A DNA stretch of 32,148 nt from Clostridiales bacterium (GCA_014799595.1 JAAVHR010000123.1:1-32148), one strand, 5' to 3'; numbered from the stretch's first letter, positions 8,265 through 16,138 are shown. Notes: generated by a model not told the origin, from the sequence alone. Program-made: numbers and translations.

Positions 8265-8399
8265 GTAACTGTTCAGAACCATGAACAGTTACGTTTAAGC
8301 CCATAATAATTCGCCTCCGGCGAAGGGGCTTAAACATTACAAAATCTACTTTTTCTTACGAAACACGCAGTAAATGCGTGTTTCTACCTGAATAGTTAC
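8265..8399 (+). mobile_element. Type-1 miniature element with perfect 8-bp target duplication
   Basis: 135 bp. Ends GTAACTGTTCAG and CTGAATAGTTAC are 12-bp inverted repeats with one mismatch. TTAGAATG is duplicated directly against both ends (8257-8264 and 8400-8407). Inside are a left hairpin (8265-8292), a long hairpin GTTTAAGCCC/GGGGCTTAAAC whose loop contains TTCGCC..GGCGAA, and a right hairpin GAAACACGCA/TGCGTGTTTC. There is no coding capacity. It sits between the stop of the membrane protein and that gene's terminator. A nearly identical 135-bp copy is at 30576-30710. Ends beginning GTAA plus 8-bp duplications are features of the IS66 family, so an IS66-like transposase is the likely mover (inference). 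Confidence 0.85.
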
Positions 8400-8421
8400 T
8401 TAGAATGTAATATATAGGTAT

Positions 8422-8472
8422 AAAAAGCCTTGGATAAGGACAGATAATAGGATGTCCTGTTCAAGGTTTTTT
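8422..8472 (+). terminator. Rho-independent terminator of the membrane glycosyltransferase gene
   Basis: AAAAAGCCTTG pairs with CAAGGTTTTTT, enclosing an inner GGAC/GTCC stem, and ends in a T-run. The miniature element separates it from the stop codon. Confidence 0.8.
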
Positions 8473-8530
8473 AATTTTTTAATGTCTTTATTATAAAACA
8501 CCCATGCCTTGTGGATTGTAGCATCACCAT

Positions 8531-8650
8531 AAATATATTCGCATGAGTGTTTCGTAAACGAGGATGCACACAAGTGCAAAAGCAGCACTTGGTGCTTTAC
8601 GAACCTTGTAGCAAAGTGCAAGGTTCTACCTAAAAAGAGTGAATATATAG
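8531..8650. repeat. Nested palindrome before the GntR operon promoter
   Basis: Outer arms ATATATTC (8533-8540) and GAATATAT (8641-8648) enclose a hairpin GTTTCGTAAA/TTTACGAAC with an inner stem GCACACAAGTGC/GCACTTGGTGC, then a second hairpin GAACCTTG/CAAGGTTC. The following TTCTACCTAAAAAGAGTG resembles the tail TTCTACCTGAATAGTTAC of the type-1 element, and the inner hairpin resembles the core of the long palindromes at 13-151 and 22657-22947. It is probably a decayed relative of these repeats. Confidence 0.55.
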
Positions 8651-8662
8651 AAAAAAAATGTA

Positions 8663-8723
8663 TTGACATTTTGTATTTTCTTGTATATACTTAATTCAAT
8701 AGTTAGTTACTCAAGTAACTAAC
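8663..8723 (+). promoter_or_regulatory. Promoter and palindromic operator of the GntR/ABC operon
   Basis: TTGACA (8663-8668) and TATACT (8686-8691) are 17 bases apart. Just downstream, over the predicted start of transcription, is a perfect palindrome: GTTAGTTACT (8702-8711), two bases, AGTAACTAAC (8714-8723). GntR regulators of the YtrA type normally repress their own operon through such sites, so this is probably the operator for the protein encoded at 8939-9301. Confidence 0.75.
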
Positions 8724-8764
8724 CAACTAAATATACTCTCAGAGAAAAGCAAAAGAATGAGAAT

Positions 8765-8909
8765 ATGAAAGCATTAAGAAAAGTAGCAGTAACAACAATG
8801 GCATTATGGTAACTATAACAAAGCAACTGATTTTGAATTACCAGAAGAAGCTAAAAAGGATCAGGAAGTAAATGCCTCTGACCTTGGTGATACTGAAAAA
8901 GCACAATAG
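8765..8909 (+). pseudogene. Broken small secreted/lipoprotein-like gene
   Basis: ATG 8765 opens MKALRKVAVTTMALW and then stops at 8810-8812. This is the charged start and first half of a signal peptide. From 8808, in another frame, the DNA reads GNYNKATDFELPEEAKKDQE and on to a TAG at 8907-8909, a plausible start of a mature exported protein. The two halves look like one gene that lost the middle of its signal peptide and the frame, and most of its length. It is the first reading frame of the GntR operon. Confidence 0.45.
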
Positions 8910-8938
8910 AAATAAGAATACTTTTAAGGGGGGAATAT

Positions 8939-9301
8939 ATGAAAATTAATGAATCTTCCTTAATCCCAATTTTTATACAAGTGGCAGAGTGGTTGGAAGA
9001 AGAAATACTTCAAGGGAATATTAAGGAAGAAGAACAAGTACCATCCACCAATCAGTTTGCAACGACATACTCAATTAACCCGGCAACCGCAAGAAAAGGT
9101 TTTGGATTGCTGGTAGAAGAAGGAATTTTGTATAAGAAGAGAGGAATAGGAATGTTTGTAGCAACAGGAGCAAAAGAAAAGATTCAGGCAAAGGCAAAGG
9201 AACGTTTTATGAAGGAAACCCTGCAATCAGTTTGGAAGGAAGCACAAAAACTGGGAATGACGAAAAAAGACATTATTAAACTGCTTATGGAATTAGATTA
9301 A
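8939..9301 (+). CDS. GntR-family transcriptional regulator, YtrA type
   Basis: A 120-residue protein with an N-terminal winged helix-turn-helix: PIFIQVAEWLEEEIL, then VPSTNQFATTYSINPATARKG (about 36-56) and the wing YKKRGIGMFVATG. Only a short helical C-terminus follows instead of a ligand domain, as is typical of the YtrA subgroup that is encoded with ABC transporters. A very strong ribosome site (AAGGGGGGAA) precedes the ATG. The ABC ATPase follows after 24 bases. It probably represses this operon through the palindrome at 8702-8723. Confidence 0.9.
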   Translation: MKINESSLIPIFIQVAEWLEEEILQGNIKEEEQVPSTNQFATTYSINPATARKGFGLLVEEGILYKKRGIGMFVATGAKEKIQAKAKERFMKETLQSVWKEAQKLGMTKKDIIKLLMELD

Positions 9302-9325
9302 AAGAATCTTATTGGGAGGAAATAT

Positions 9326-10213
9326 ATGAAAGTAATAGAATGTAGAAATGTGTCTAAGTATTTTGGAGAAAAAAATGTGCTGGACAATTTGAATTTCTCT
9401 TTGGAAGAAGGAAAGATACATGCCTTGCTTGGAAGAAATGGGGCAGGAAAGACTACTTTGTTAAATTGTATATGCACCAAATACATACCCAGTAAAGGAG
9501 ATGTGTATTTATTAGAGGAAAAAGCTTATGAGAATGTAAAGGTATTATCTGAAGTATGTTTTATGACAGACAGGCTGGATGCTTTTGACACATATAAGGT
9601 GAAAGATATTTTTAGATATGCCAAACAGTTTTATCCAAAATGGAATGAAAATTTGATGAACCAGCTTTTAGAATGCTATGAAATCAGACCGAAAGAACAC
9701 TATGCTTTTCTATCAAGAGGAAGGAAAACAGCAATAAGTTTAATTATTGGTCTTTGCTGTGGATGCAAGATTGTGTTATTTGATGAAATTTACTCTGGTT
9801 TGGATGCCGTAGGAAGGAAACAGTTTTATGACTTATTGTTGGAAGAACAAGAGAAAAATCCTAGAAATTTTGTATTATCCACACATTTAATTGAAGAGAT
9901 GGCTATGCTTTTTGATGAGGTAATTATTTTGGATAAAGGGAAAGTTTTGTTGCAGGAAGAAGTAGAACAACTGGAAGAGAAATCTTTTCGGGCAACAGGA
10001 AGAGCTAGGGAAGAAGGAATATTCCTTGGGAAAAATGTTCTTGCCAAAAAGGAAATGGGAGCTATGGCAGAATATTATATTTATGATACTTTTTCTTTGG
10101 AGGAAAGAGAAAAACTTATAGAACAAGGTGTCACTTTACAAAATATGAGTTTACAGGAACTGTTTATTGCAGCAACATCAGATGCAAAAACAGATGAGGG
10201 AGGAATGATATGA
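9326..10213 (+). CDS. ABC transporter ATP-binding protein
   Basis: A 295-residue ATPase of the YtrB/drug-efflux style. Walker A is GRNGAGKTT (36-44). The signature is LSRGRK (near 129) in place of LSGGQ, Walker B is IVLFDE with Asp153 and Glu154, and the switch His is 187 in STHLIEEM. After the core (about 215 residues) there is an 80-residue C-terminal extension common in this group. GGGAGGAAA precedes the ATG. Its last codons overlap the start of the next gene (ATGATATGA), pointing to coupled translation with the membrane partner. Substrate unknown; antibiotic or cell-envelope stress response is usual for YtrA-linked transporters. Confidence 0.9.
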   Translation: MKVIECRNVSKYFGEKNVLDNLNFSLEEGKIHALLGRNGAGKTTLLNCICTKYIPSKGDVYLLEEKAYENVKVLSEVCFMTDRLDAFDTYKVKDIFRYAKQFYPKWNENLMNQLLECYEIRPKEHYAFLSRGRKTAISLIIGLCCGCKIVLFDEIYSGLDAVGRKQFYDLLLEEQEKNPRNFVLSTHLIEEMAMLFDEVIILDKGKVLLQEEVEQLEEKSFRATGRAREEGIFLGKNVLAKKEMGAMAEYYIYDTFSLEEREKLIEQGVTLQNMSLQELFIAATSDAKTDEGGMI

Positions 10214-10704
10214 TACTTGTTCAAAATATGGTATGCATTACAGGAATAATTGGATTTCTTATTGTGTGTTGCCATTCTGGACTAGGTAATCACTTGTATC
10301 TTCATCGGACATTCTCTTATAATAGGAAGAAAAATTTACAAGAGGTATATCGGCTTGTGGGAATAGAGACATTATGTGTCAGTGGGGGCTTGTGTTTCCT
10401 ATATGTAGGATTAGAGTTGGGTGGCTTATTAGAACCTATGGGTATTTCCGGCGTATTTGTGATTGTATGGATGACATTTTTGGCAAATTTGATTTGCCAC
10501 GGTTATGCACCAATGCTTTATGGTATTGCAGCATTAACAACGATATTTATCGCATTTTTTGTGTTGGGTTCATTGTTCTTTATTATCTGGAATGGTATAC
10601 AAAGCAATTTATATTTGACAGAAATTGCAACAGCTCTGTTTGTTCTTAATTTATGTATGTGTGGAATTCATGTAAAACTGTGGAAACAAGCTGATTTTAT
10701 GTAA
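10210..10704 (+). CDS. ABC transporter membrane subunit, putative (small)
   Basis: A 164-residue very hydrophobic protein with about four membrane helices (near 5-22, 53-75, 78-96 and 103-150). It overlaps the ATPase gene by four bases and is likely a permease component or helper; no sequence family is recognised beyond that. Its TAA stop (10702-10704) lies inside the GTAAC end of a hairpin repeat, so the final residues may have been set by arrival of that repeat. Confidence 0.7.
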   Translation: MILVQNMVCITGIIGFLIVCCHSGLGNHLYLHRTFSYNRKKNLQEVYRLVGIETLCVSGGLCFLYVGLELGGLLEPMGISGVFVIVWMTFLANLICHGYAPMLYGIAALTTIFIAFFVLGSLFFIIWNGIQSNLYLTEIATALFVLNLCMCGIHVKLWKQADFM

Positions 10705-10728
10705 CTGTTCATAGTTCTGAACAGTTAC
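10701..10728. repeat. Solo GTAAC hairpin overlapping a stop codon
   Basis: GTAACTGTTCA (10701-10711) and TGAACAGTTAC (10718-10728) form a perfect 11-bp inverted repeat with a 6-base loop. It is almost the same as the first 28 bp of the elements at 8265 and 30576, but stands alone. No flanking duplication is present. Confidence 0.85.
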
Positions 10729-10778
10729 GCTGACCATAAGAAAATATATAACAAGAACCGAATAGAAAGGAGTATAGA

Positions 10779-11522
10779 ATGAATATAATGTGGTATCGGG
10801 TAGGAAAGATTATAAGATATTCTAATTTAATTTTGATTATATATACCATTATATGGGTGGGGTGTGGAATTCTTTTTGAAAATCGTAATTATATGATGAT
10901 AGACGAGATGATAATGATTGCCCCAATAACAGCAGAAGTGTATCCATTAAAAGAAATGCAAGAATATCAGACTTTTGGCTTTTCCAGGAAAAAGTTGTTT
11001 GGTTTCTGTATTCTGGGAGAAGGAATCCGGGCATTTCTTTATGGAGGAATATTTCGAACAACCTTTCAGGTACTTTTTTATTCGGAATATGTAAAAATAT
11101 ATTCGGAATATGTAAAAATATGCACAGAAGATGCACCAAAAGAAATAGCAAGTCAGTACCACCAATGTCCGGTGTGGGAATTATTTCTGGTGAATATGGT
11201 TCTTTTCTTTTTGTTGCGTTTGATTCTAGTATTTGATAGTACAAGAAAATATCCGGCATTTGATTTTGCCAATGCCTTAAATAAGAAAAAAAAGGCAATT
11301 ATGTCTCGTAAGAGAAAGTGGATTCGCAGAATAGTAGAAGTTCCAGTTTTATTTATTGTAGCAATGTCTTTTTTTATGTTTGCGTTGGGAAGTTATGATT
11401 TTATGCTTAGAAACCCTATAAGAGAAAAAATTGTAATTTATAGTATAGTTTTAGTAGGAAGTGTTGTATTTTTGGTTATTTTGTGGTGGCGTTTTCGTTC
11501 TGGAAAGAAAATGGAAACATAG
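10779..11522 (+). CDS. ABC transporter membrane subunit, putative (larger)
   Basis: A 247-residue membrane protein. Hydrophobic spans are seen near 15-33, 130-146, 184-205 and 220-240; a cytoplasmic basic stretch (NKKKKAIMSRKRKW) lies between. As the third gene of the GntR/ATPase operon it is probably a permease-type subunit, but no family motif is recognised. AAAGGAG (10766-10772) sits six bases before the ATG. The sequence YSEYVKI occurs twice in tandem (residues 101-114), from an exact 21-bp duplication. Confidence 0.65.
   Translation: MNIMWYRVGKIIRYSNLILIIYTIIWVGCGILFENRNYMMIDEMIMIAPITAEVYPLKEMQEYQTFGFSRKKLFGFCILGEGIRAFLYGGIFRTTFQVLFYSEYVKIYSEYVKICTEDAPKEIASQYHQCPVWELFLVNMVLFFLLRLILVFDSTRKYPAFDFANALNKKKKAIMSRKRKWIRRIVEVPVLFIVAMSFFMFALGSYDFMLRNPIREKIVIYSIVLVGSVVFLVILWWRFRSGKKMET
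11079..11120 (+). repeat. Exact 21-bp tandem duplication inside the permease gene
   Basis: The unit TATTCGGAATATGTAAAAAT plus A occurs at 11079-11099 and again at 11100-11120. It keeps the frame and adds seven residues (YSEYVKI). Confidence 0.95.
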
Positions 11523-11564
11523 AATAACAGTTGTGGGAGATATCCACAAAGCATGGGTGTTTTG

Positions 11565-11628
11565 TAAGAAATCTGTAAGAAATGTTAAGAAATATGAAAT
11601 TGCAACCCAATTAAAATTGTGATACAGT
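11565..11628 (+). promoter_or_regulatory. Protease promoter with helically phased direct repeats
   Basis: TAAGAAAT occurs at 11565, 11576 and 11586, that is 11 and 10 bases apart, one turn of the helix. The repeats end just before a -35-like TTGCAA (11600-11605), followed after 17 bases by TACAGT (11623-11628). This layout suits an OmpR/PhoB-type response regulator acting as activator. The regulator is not in this window. Confidence 0.5.
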
Positions 11629-11664
11629 TGTCTTGTCACAAGAAAATGAAAGGAGAAGGACATT

Positions 11665-14600
11665 ATGAAGTTATGGAAGAAGGCATTATCCGTTACAATG
11701 GCAGCAAGTATGTGTGTAACTGGATTGCCATCATGGGGAGAAGACACACAGACAGTTAGTGCGGCTTCAAAAAAGGAATCAGACAGTAAGTTTGCAACAA
11801 ATGTAACAAAAGATATAAATAAAAAGAAAGAAAAGAATTATAAAGAGGGAGAGGCTATTGTATTGTATCGTAATACAAAAGCAAATATAAAAGCATATTC
11901 TAATAAGAATGTGTTTGGAAAGGATATTACAATAGAGAGTTCCTGCGATTTTTCCAGTAATGTAGCAAAATCTGGAGCAGTAAGTACAAAAAGTGTTAAT
12001 AAAGCAAAAAATAAGTTTACAGTATCATTGGTTAAGTCAGACAAACTTTCAACCAAAGAACTTCTTGCTAAGTTAAACAAAGATAAGAATGTTTTAAAAG
12101 CAGAACCGAATTATGTTATGCAGGCAACTGGAACAGGAGATTACAGTAAGTATTTATGGGCATTAGATAACCAGGGACAGAATGGTGGTACAAAAGGAGA
12201 AGATTTAAAGAAAAATTCTCTGAAAGATAAGGAAATTTCTAAAGAAGAAAAAGTAATTGCCATTGCAGATACTGGTGTTAATTATAAACATGAGGATTTA
12301 AAAAATATTATGTGGAACAATCCATATACCGACCAGATTAAAGGTCAGCATGGATATGATTTTGTAAATAATGATGATGATCCAATGGATGATGCTGGTC
12401 ATGGTTCCCATTGTGCAGGAATTATTGCAGGGGATGCTGAAAATGGAACAGGAATTAGTGGTGTAGCAGCAGGCAGTAATACTAAAATTATGGCACTAAA
12501 GTGGTTGGACGAAGATGGATATGGTGCAACTTATGATGTAATTAATGCATATAATTATGTTTATCAAATGCAGCAGCTTGGTGTAAATGTTGTAGCAATA
12601 AATAACTCCTGGGGAGGATATGTAGATGGTATTTACGGAGAAGATGCTATTCTTCAGGATGTTATGGAATTAGTTGGCGAGAATGGGGCACTTTCTATCT
12701 GTGCAGCAGGTAATGAATCAGCAGACATTGATGAGGCTATTACAATTCCAGCAAGTTTTGATAGTGATTACATAGTATCTGTAGCAGCTTCCCAGGAAGA
12801 TGGTGAATTGGCAGATTTTTCCTGTTATGGGGATGAGAATGTAGATCTGGCTGCACCAGGATGTGATATTTTATCTTCAGTAGCTAGCGATGTATTTAAT
12901 CCAACTATTTATGACGAAAAAGAAAAAGAAGATGTGTGTAGCTATTTTACAGATTTTGAAAGTGGATTTGTAGAGAACCAGCCGGGAGAAGTTGGAACAA
13001 TTGTAACAGGTGAAGCATTTGGTTATAGTGTGTTAAATGATGGTAGTGGAGAAGTCAGTATAAAAGCAGACAAAGAAAATTTCTTTGGAACTAAGAATGC
13101 AGATTCTTCTTCCATGCAGTGGAATATAAAGAATGCAAAGGTGGGAGACACTTACTATATGTGTATTCCATACCACTTGGAAAAGTCTGGTACTCCAATT
13201 TATCATAGTTATATGTTACAGGAAGATGCTCCGGATACGGAAGATACAGATTTTGAGACATCAACCATGGATATCTATGATTTTTCTGTAACTTCTGGTG
13301 CCGCATTTGATGTAGAAGAAGAAGTTGAGAAGGCTGATGAAAGTTGGGTAGGCTTTGTTGGTGGTGTTTATGTATATGGCAAGGAAAACTACTGGAGTCA
13401 TTTGACATATTCATCTGCAGATAAGATGAAAAAAGCTGGAGACCGTATGCATGTGTTCAAACTGAACATTATGAAAGATGGGGATTATTCGCTGAATTTT
13501 GATGATTATGGCATTAGCAAAGAAAATGTAGAATCTAAAGAATTTGGGCAATATGATTTCTATAATGGTACATCTATGGCAACTCCTTATGTAACAGGTG
13601 CTGTTGCATTGCTTAAGTCTTTATATCCAAAGGAAAGTGCAATGGAAACCCGTATGCGTTTAATTGGCAGCACCACAGCAAAAGAAGCCTTAAAGGATAA
13701 GGTTGCTACAGAAGGCGTATTGGACTTGTCAAAAGTGAGCAATCCAAATCCGGTTATTTCTGGAGGAAGTATTGATGCAAAAGGTGTTGTGACAGTAGAG
13801 GGAGCTTTCTTTGGGGAAAATCCATCTTTGAGTGTAAATGGCATTCAGATGACACCATTAAGTAGTGATAATGGTAAAGTTACTTTCCAAGCAGAAACAA
13901 ATACTACACTTAATGTAGAAGTTTCCAAAGGAGATATAAAGACTTCTAAGAAATTTTTCTTCTTGGATGGTAAAGAAATAAAGAAAAAAGGTGTTGCAGA
14001 GAATTGTTTTTCTGATAGTAGCGAGTTAATTTCTGATGGAGATAAGTTATATCATATAAGTGAAACAGGTATGATTACAGCTTATGATGTGAATAATGAT
14101 AGTGCCTATATGGATGCAGAAACAGCAGGATACAAGGATGGAAACTTACCGGTTTTATATTCCACTATGTTAGAGGGAATGTATGATGTGACAAAACTAT
14201 TTAAGGATGAAGTAAAGAACATTACTTCTAATGATTATAGTATGACCTCTCCTGACTATTATACATTAGCAAATTCTGTGGCACATAGTAAGGAACTTTA
14301 TTCTGCATTACGACTTGACCTTGGCTATCAGCAGAAAGATATTCTTGTAAGATATGATGTCACAGAATCTGATTGGGTAAAAGTGACAGATATACCAAAA
14401 GAGTTCCGTAATGCACAGGGAGTTACAATGGCATCTTATGCTGGTAAAATCTATCTGATGGGTGGATACAATCTAGAAACACAGAAAACGTTATCTACAG
14501 TATATAGTTATGATACAGTAAAGAATACATGGACAAAAGTAGCAGATATGCCAGAAGGAAGATTTCTAAGTAAAGCTGTACAAACCAATGAGAAATTGGT

Positions 14601-15900
14601 GATAACTCTTGGAAGTAACGGAAAAGAAGGAAAAAGTGAAAATTATATTTTTAATGGAACAAATTGGACAATTGGGGCAAAGTTAGAGGGTGTTCTTGAT
14701 ACTTTACAAGCTACCATACAAATACCTTATAAAGAAGGAATAGAGACAGAAGAAGATGTAACAGTAATTCCACTCTTCAATATAGCTTATCGAACTATTC
14801 CATATTATGATGCTGCAGTGGGAGTTACTGATGAAGGTGTAATATATTCTGGTATCCGTGCAGAAAAAATGGGAAATACCTTTATCTATAATGTAAGTAA
14901 GAATGTATATATATCTACAGGAAAGATGCTTACTACCAATAATAAAGCTGATGTTGTACAAGGGGCTACTGTGGGTAAAAAATTCTTTGTATTAAGTGGA
15001 AGACAAAATGTTTATGATGATTATGACGACTTTGACGATTTTACATTAGCAAAGGGAAAGAACCTGGTAAAAAATGTGCAGCAAGAAAGCACAGATTATG
15101 GATTTGAAGATATGGAAGATTTACTTTATGTTTCTGAGGAAAATGTGAAGCATAATACCATTCATGTGATACAGGCTAAAGATTATGAACAAGGCTATAT
15201 ATATGGTGTTGGCAGATACGATATTGGCGATACCATTAAGCTGACGGTAATTCCTAATGATGGCTTCTATGTGAAGAATCTGTATGTGAATGGCAAGAAA
15301 GTGAAAAATGGATATACAGTAAAAGCTACTGAGAAATTAGATTGTATGAAGGTAACTGCTACATTTGGAAAATATGTTACTATGATTGATTTACCTGCTA
15401 CTGTGAATGTAGTAGAAGGTTCTTCTAAAACATTAAAAGCCATGCCACTCCCAATGAATGCAAATAATAAGAACTTAACATGGTCATCCAGTGACACAAG
15501 TGTGGTAACTGTAGACCAAAAAGGTAAAATTACTGCAAAAAAAGGTGTGGCTGGTGAAACTGCAACAATTAAGGTAACTGCAAAGGACCGGGGCAAAGTT
15601 TATGCTTATTGTACGGTTCGTGTAGAAAGTAAAGTGCCAGTTTCCAAGGTTCAGATTACGGCTAACAAGAAAACATTAAAAGTTGGAAAAACTTTAAAAC
15701 TGACAGCAAAGATTACACCAAGTGATGCAAGCAATAAAAAAGTAACTTGGAAATCAAGTAAGAATAAATACGCAACAGTAAATAGTAAAGGAGTAGTTAA
15801 AGCAAAGAAGGCAGGAAAAGGTAAGACAGTGACCATTACCGCAACTTCGGTAAGCAATCCAAAAATAAAAGGAACAATTAAAATAAAGATTAAAAAATAA
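11665..15900 (+). CDS. Secreted subtilisin-like (S8) protease with Kelch and Ig-like domains
   Basis: 1411 residues. A signal peptide (MKLWKKALSV, core, cut near residue 25-35) and an I9-like propeptide region (about 60-155) precede the catalytic domain. Catalytic residues are Asp202 (IADTGVN), His246 (DAGHGSHCAG), oxyanion Asn350 (AAGNES) and Ser637 (YNGTSMATP). About 220 extra residues (near 408-630) are inserted between the last core strands and the serine, where subtilisins have only a short loop. Downstream are Kelch-like repeats (LMGGYN near 932), an InlB-B-like repeat (near 1175-1235) and two Big_2-type domains (about 1240-1322 and 1325-1411), the last Lys-rich, probably for wall attachment. 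AAAGGAGAAGG precedes the ATG. It likely degrades dietary or host protein at the cell surface; substrate unknown. Confidence 0.9.
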   Translation: MKLWKKALSVTMAASMCVTGLPSWGEDTQTVSAASKKESDSKFATNVTKDINKKKEKNYKEGEAIVLYRNTKANIKAYSNKNVFGKDITIESSCDFSSNVAKSGAVSTKSVNKAKNKFTVSLVKSDKLSTKELLAKLNKDKNVLKAEPNYVMQATGTGDYSKYLWALDNQGQNGGTKGEDLKKNSLKDKEISKEEKVIAIADTGVNYKHEDLKNIMWNNPYTDQIKGQHGYDFVNNDDDPMDDAGHGSHCAGIIAGDAENGTGISGVAAGSNTKIMALKWLDEDGYGATYDVINAYNYVYQMQQLGVNVVAINNSWGGYVDGIYGEDAILQDVMELVGENGALSICAAGNESADIDEAITIPASFDSDYIVSVAASQEDGELADFSCYGDENVDLAAPGCDILSSVASDVFNPTIYDEKEKEDVCSYFTDFESGFVENQPGEVGTIVTGEAFGYSVLNDGSGEVSIKADKENFFGTKNADSSSMQWNIKNAKVGDTYYMCIPYHLEKSGTPIYHSYMLQEDAPDTEDTDFETSTMDIYDFSVTSGAAFDVEEEVEKADESWVGFVGGVYVYGKENYWSHLTYSSADKMKKAGDRMHVFKLNIMKDGDYSLNFDDYGISKENVESKEFGQYDFYNGTSMATPYVTGAVALLKSLYPKESAMETRMRLIGSTTAKEALKDKVATEGVLDLSKVSNPNPVISGGSIDAKGVVTVEGAFFGENPSLSVNGIQMTPLSSDNGKVTFQAETNTTLNVEVSKGDIKTSKKFFFLDGKEIKKKGVAENCFSDSSELISDGDKLYHISETGMITAYDVNNDSAYMDAETAGYKDGNLPVLYSTMLEGMYDVTKLFKDEVKNITSNDYSMTSPDYYTLANSVAHSKELYSALRLDLGYQQKDILVRYDVTESDWVKVTDIPKEFRNAQGVTMASYAGKIYLMGGYNLETQKTLSTVYSYDTVKNTWTKVADMPEGRFLSKAVQTNEKLVITLGSNGKEGKSENYIFNGTNWTIGAKLEGVLDTLQATIQIPYKEGIETEEDVTVIPLFNIAYRTIPYYDAAVGVTDEGVIYSGIRAEKMGNTFIYNVSKNVYISTGKMLTTNNKADVVQGATVGKKFFVLSGRQNVYDDYDDFDDFTLAKGKNLVKNVQQESTDYGFEDMEDLLYVSEENVKHNTIHVIQAKDYEQGYIYGVGRYDIGDTIKLTVIPNDGFYVKNLYVNGKKVKNGYTVKATEKLDCMKVTATFGKYVTMIDLPATVNVVEGSSKTLKAMPLPMNANNKNLTWSSSDTSVVTVDQKGKITAKKGVAGETATIKVTAKDRGKVYAYCTVRVESKVPVSKVQITANKKTLKVGKTLKLTAKITPSDASNKKVTWKSSKNKYATVNSKGVVKAKKAGKGKTVTITATSVSNPKIKGTIKIKIKK

Positions 15901-15908
15901 AATAATTG

Positions 15909-16051
15909 GTTACTGTTCACACCCATGGTGCAAACAGTAACAGAATCCAGCCTATTATAATTCGCCTACGGCGAAAGGCTGGATTCTTGACTGTTTTACA
16001 TTTTGGCACATAGCTTGACAGCAAGTGTCAAGCTTGTGAGTGAACAGTAAC
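15909..16051 (+). mobile_element. Type-2 miniature element with 8-bp target duplication (7/8)
   Basis: 143 bp. Ends GTTACTGTTCA and TGAACAGTAAC are perfect 11-bp inverted repeats. The flanks AATAATTG (15901-15908) and GATAATTG (16052-16059) match at seven of eight positions. Three internal hairpins are visible: 15909-15941, GAATCCAGCC/GGCTGGATTC (15943-15986) with loop TTCGCCTACGGCGAA, and GCTTGACA/TGTCAAGC (16013-16033). The architecture is as in type 1, with different stem sequences. It lies between the protease stop and its terminator. Inverse copies are at 6115-6193 (truncated) and 32030-32148. Confidence 0.85.
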
Positions 16052-16100
16052 GATAATTGCTCAGATATAAGGTTAGCATGGGCATGCATATTTTTGTTAG

Positions 16101-16138
16101 ACCTGATAAGCATATATAATATGCTTATCAGGTTTTTT
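16101..16138 (+). terminator. Rho-independent terminator of the protease gene
   Basis: A perfect 15-bp stem, ACCTGATAAGCATAT (16101-16115) with ATATGCTTATCAGGT (16119-16133), is followed by TTTTT. Confidence 0.9.

Noticed and set aside
8400-8669. 89-codon minus-strand frame before the GntR operon
   Set aside because: It covers the terminator, palindrome and promoter sequences; it is not protein-like.
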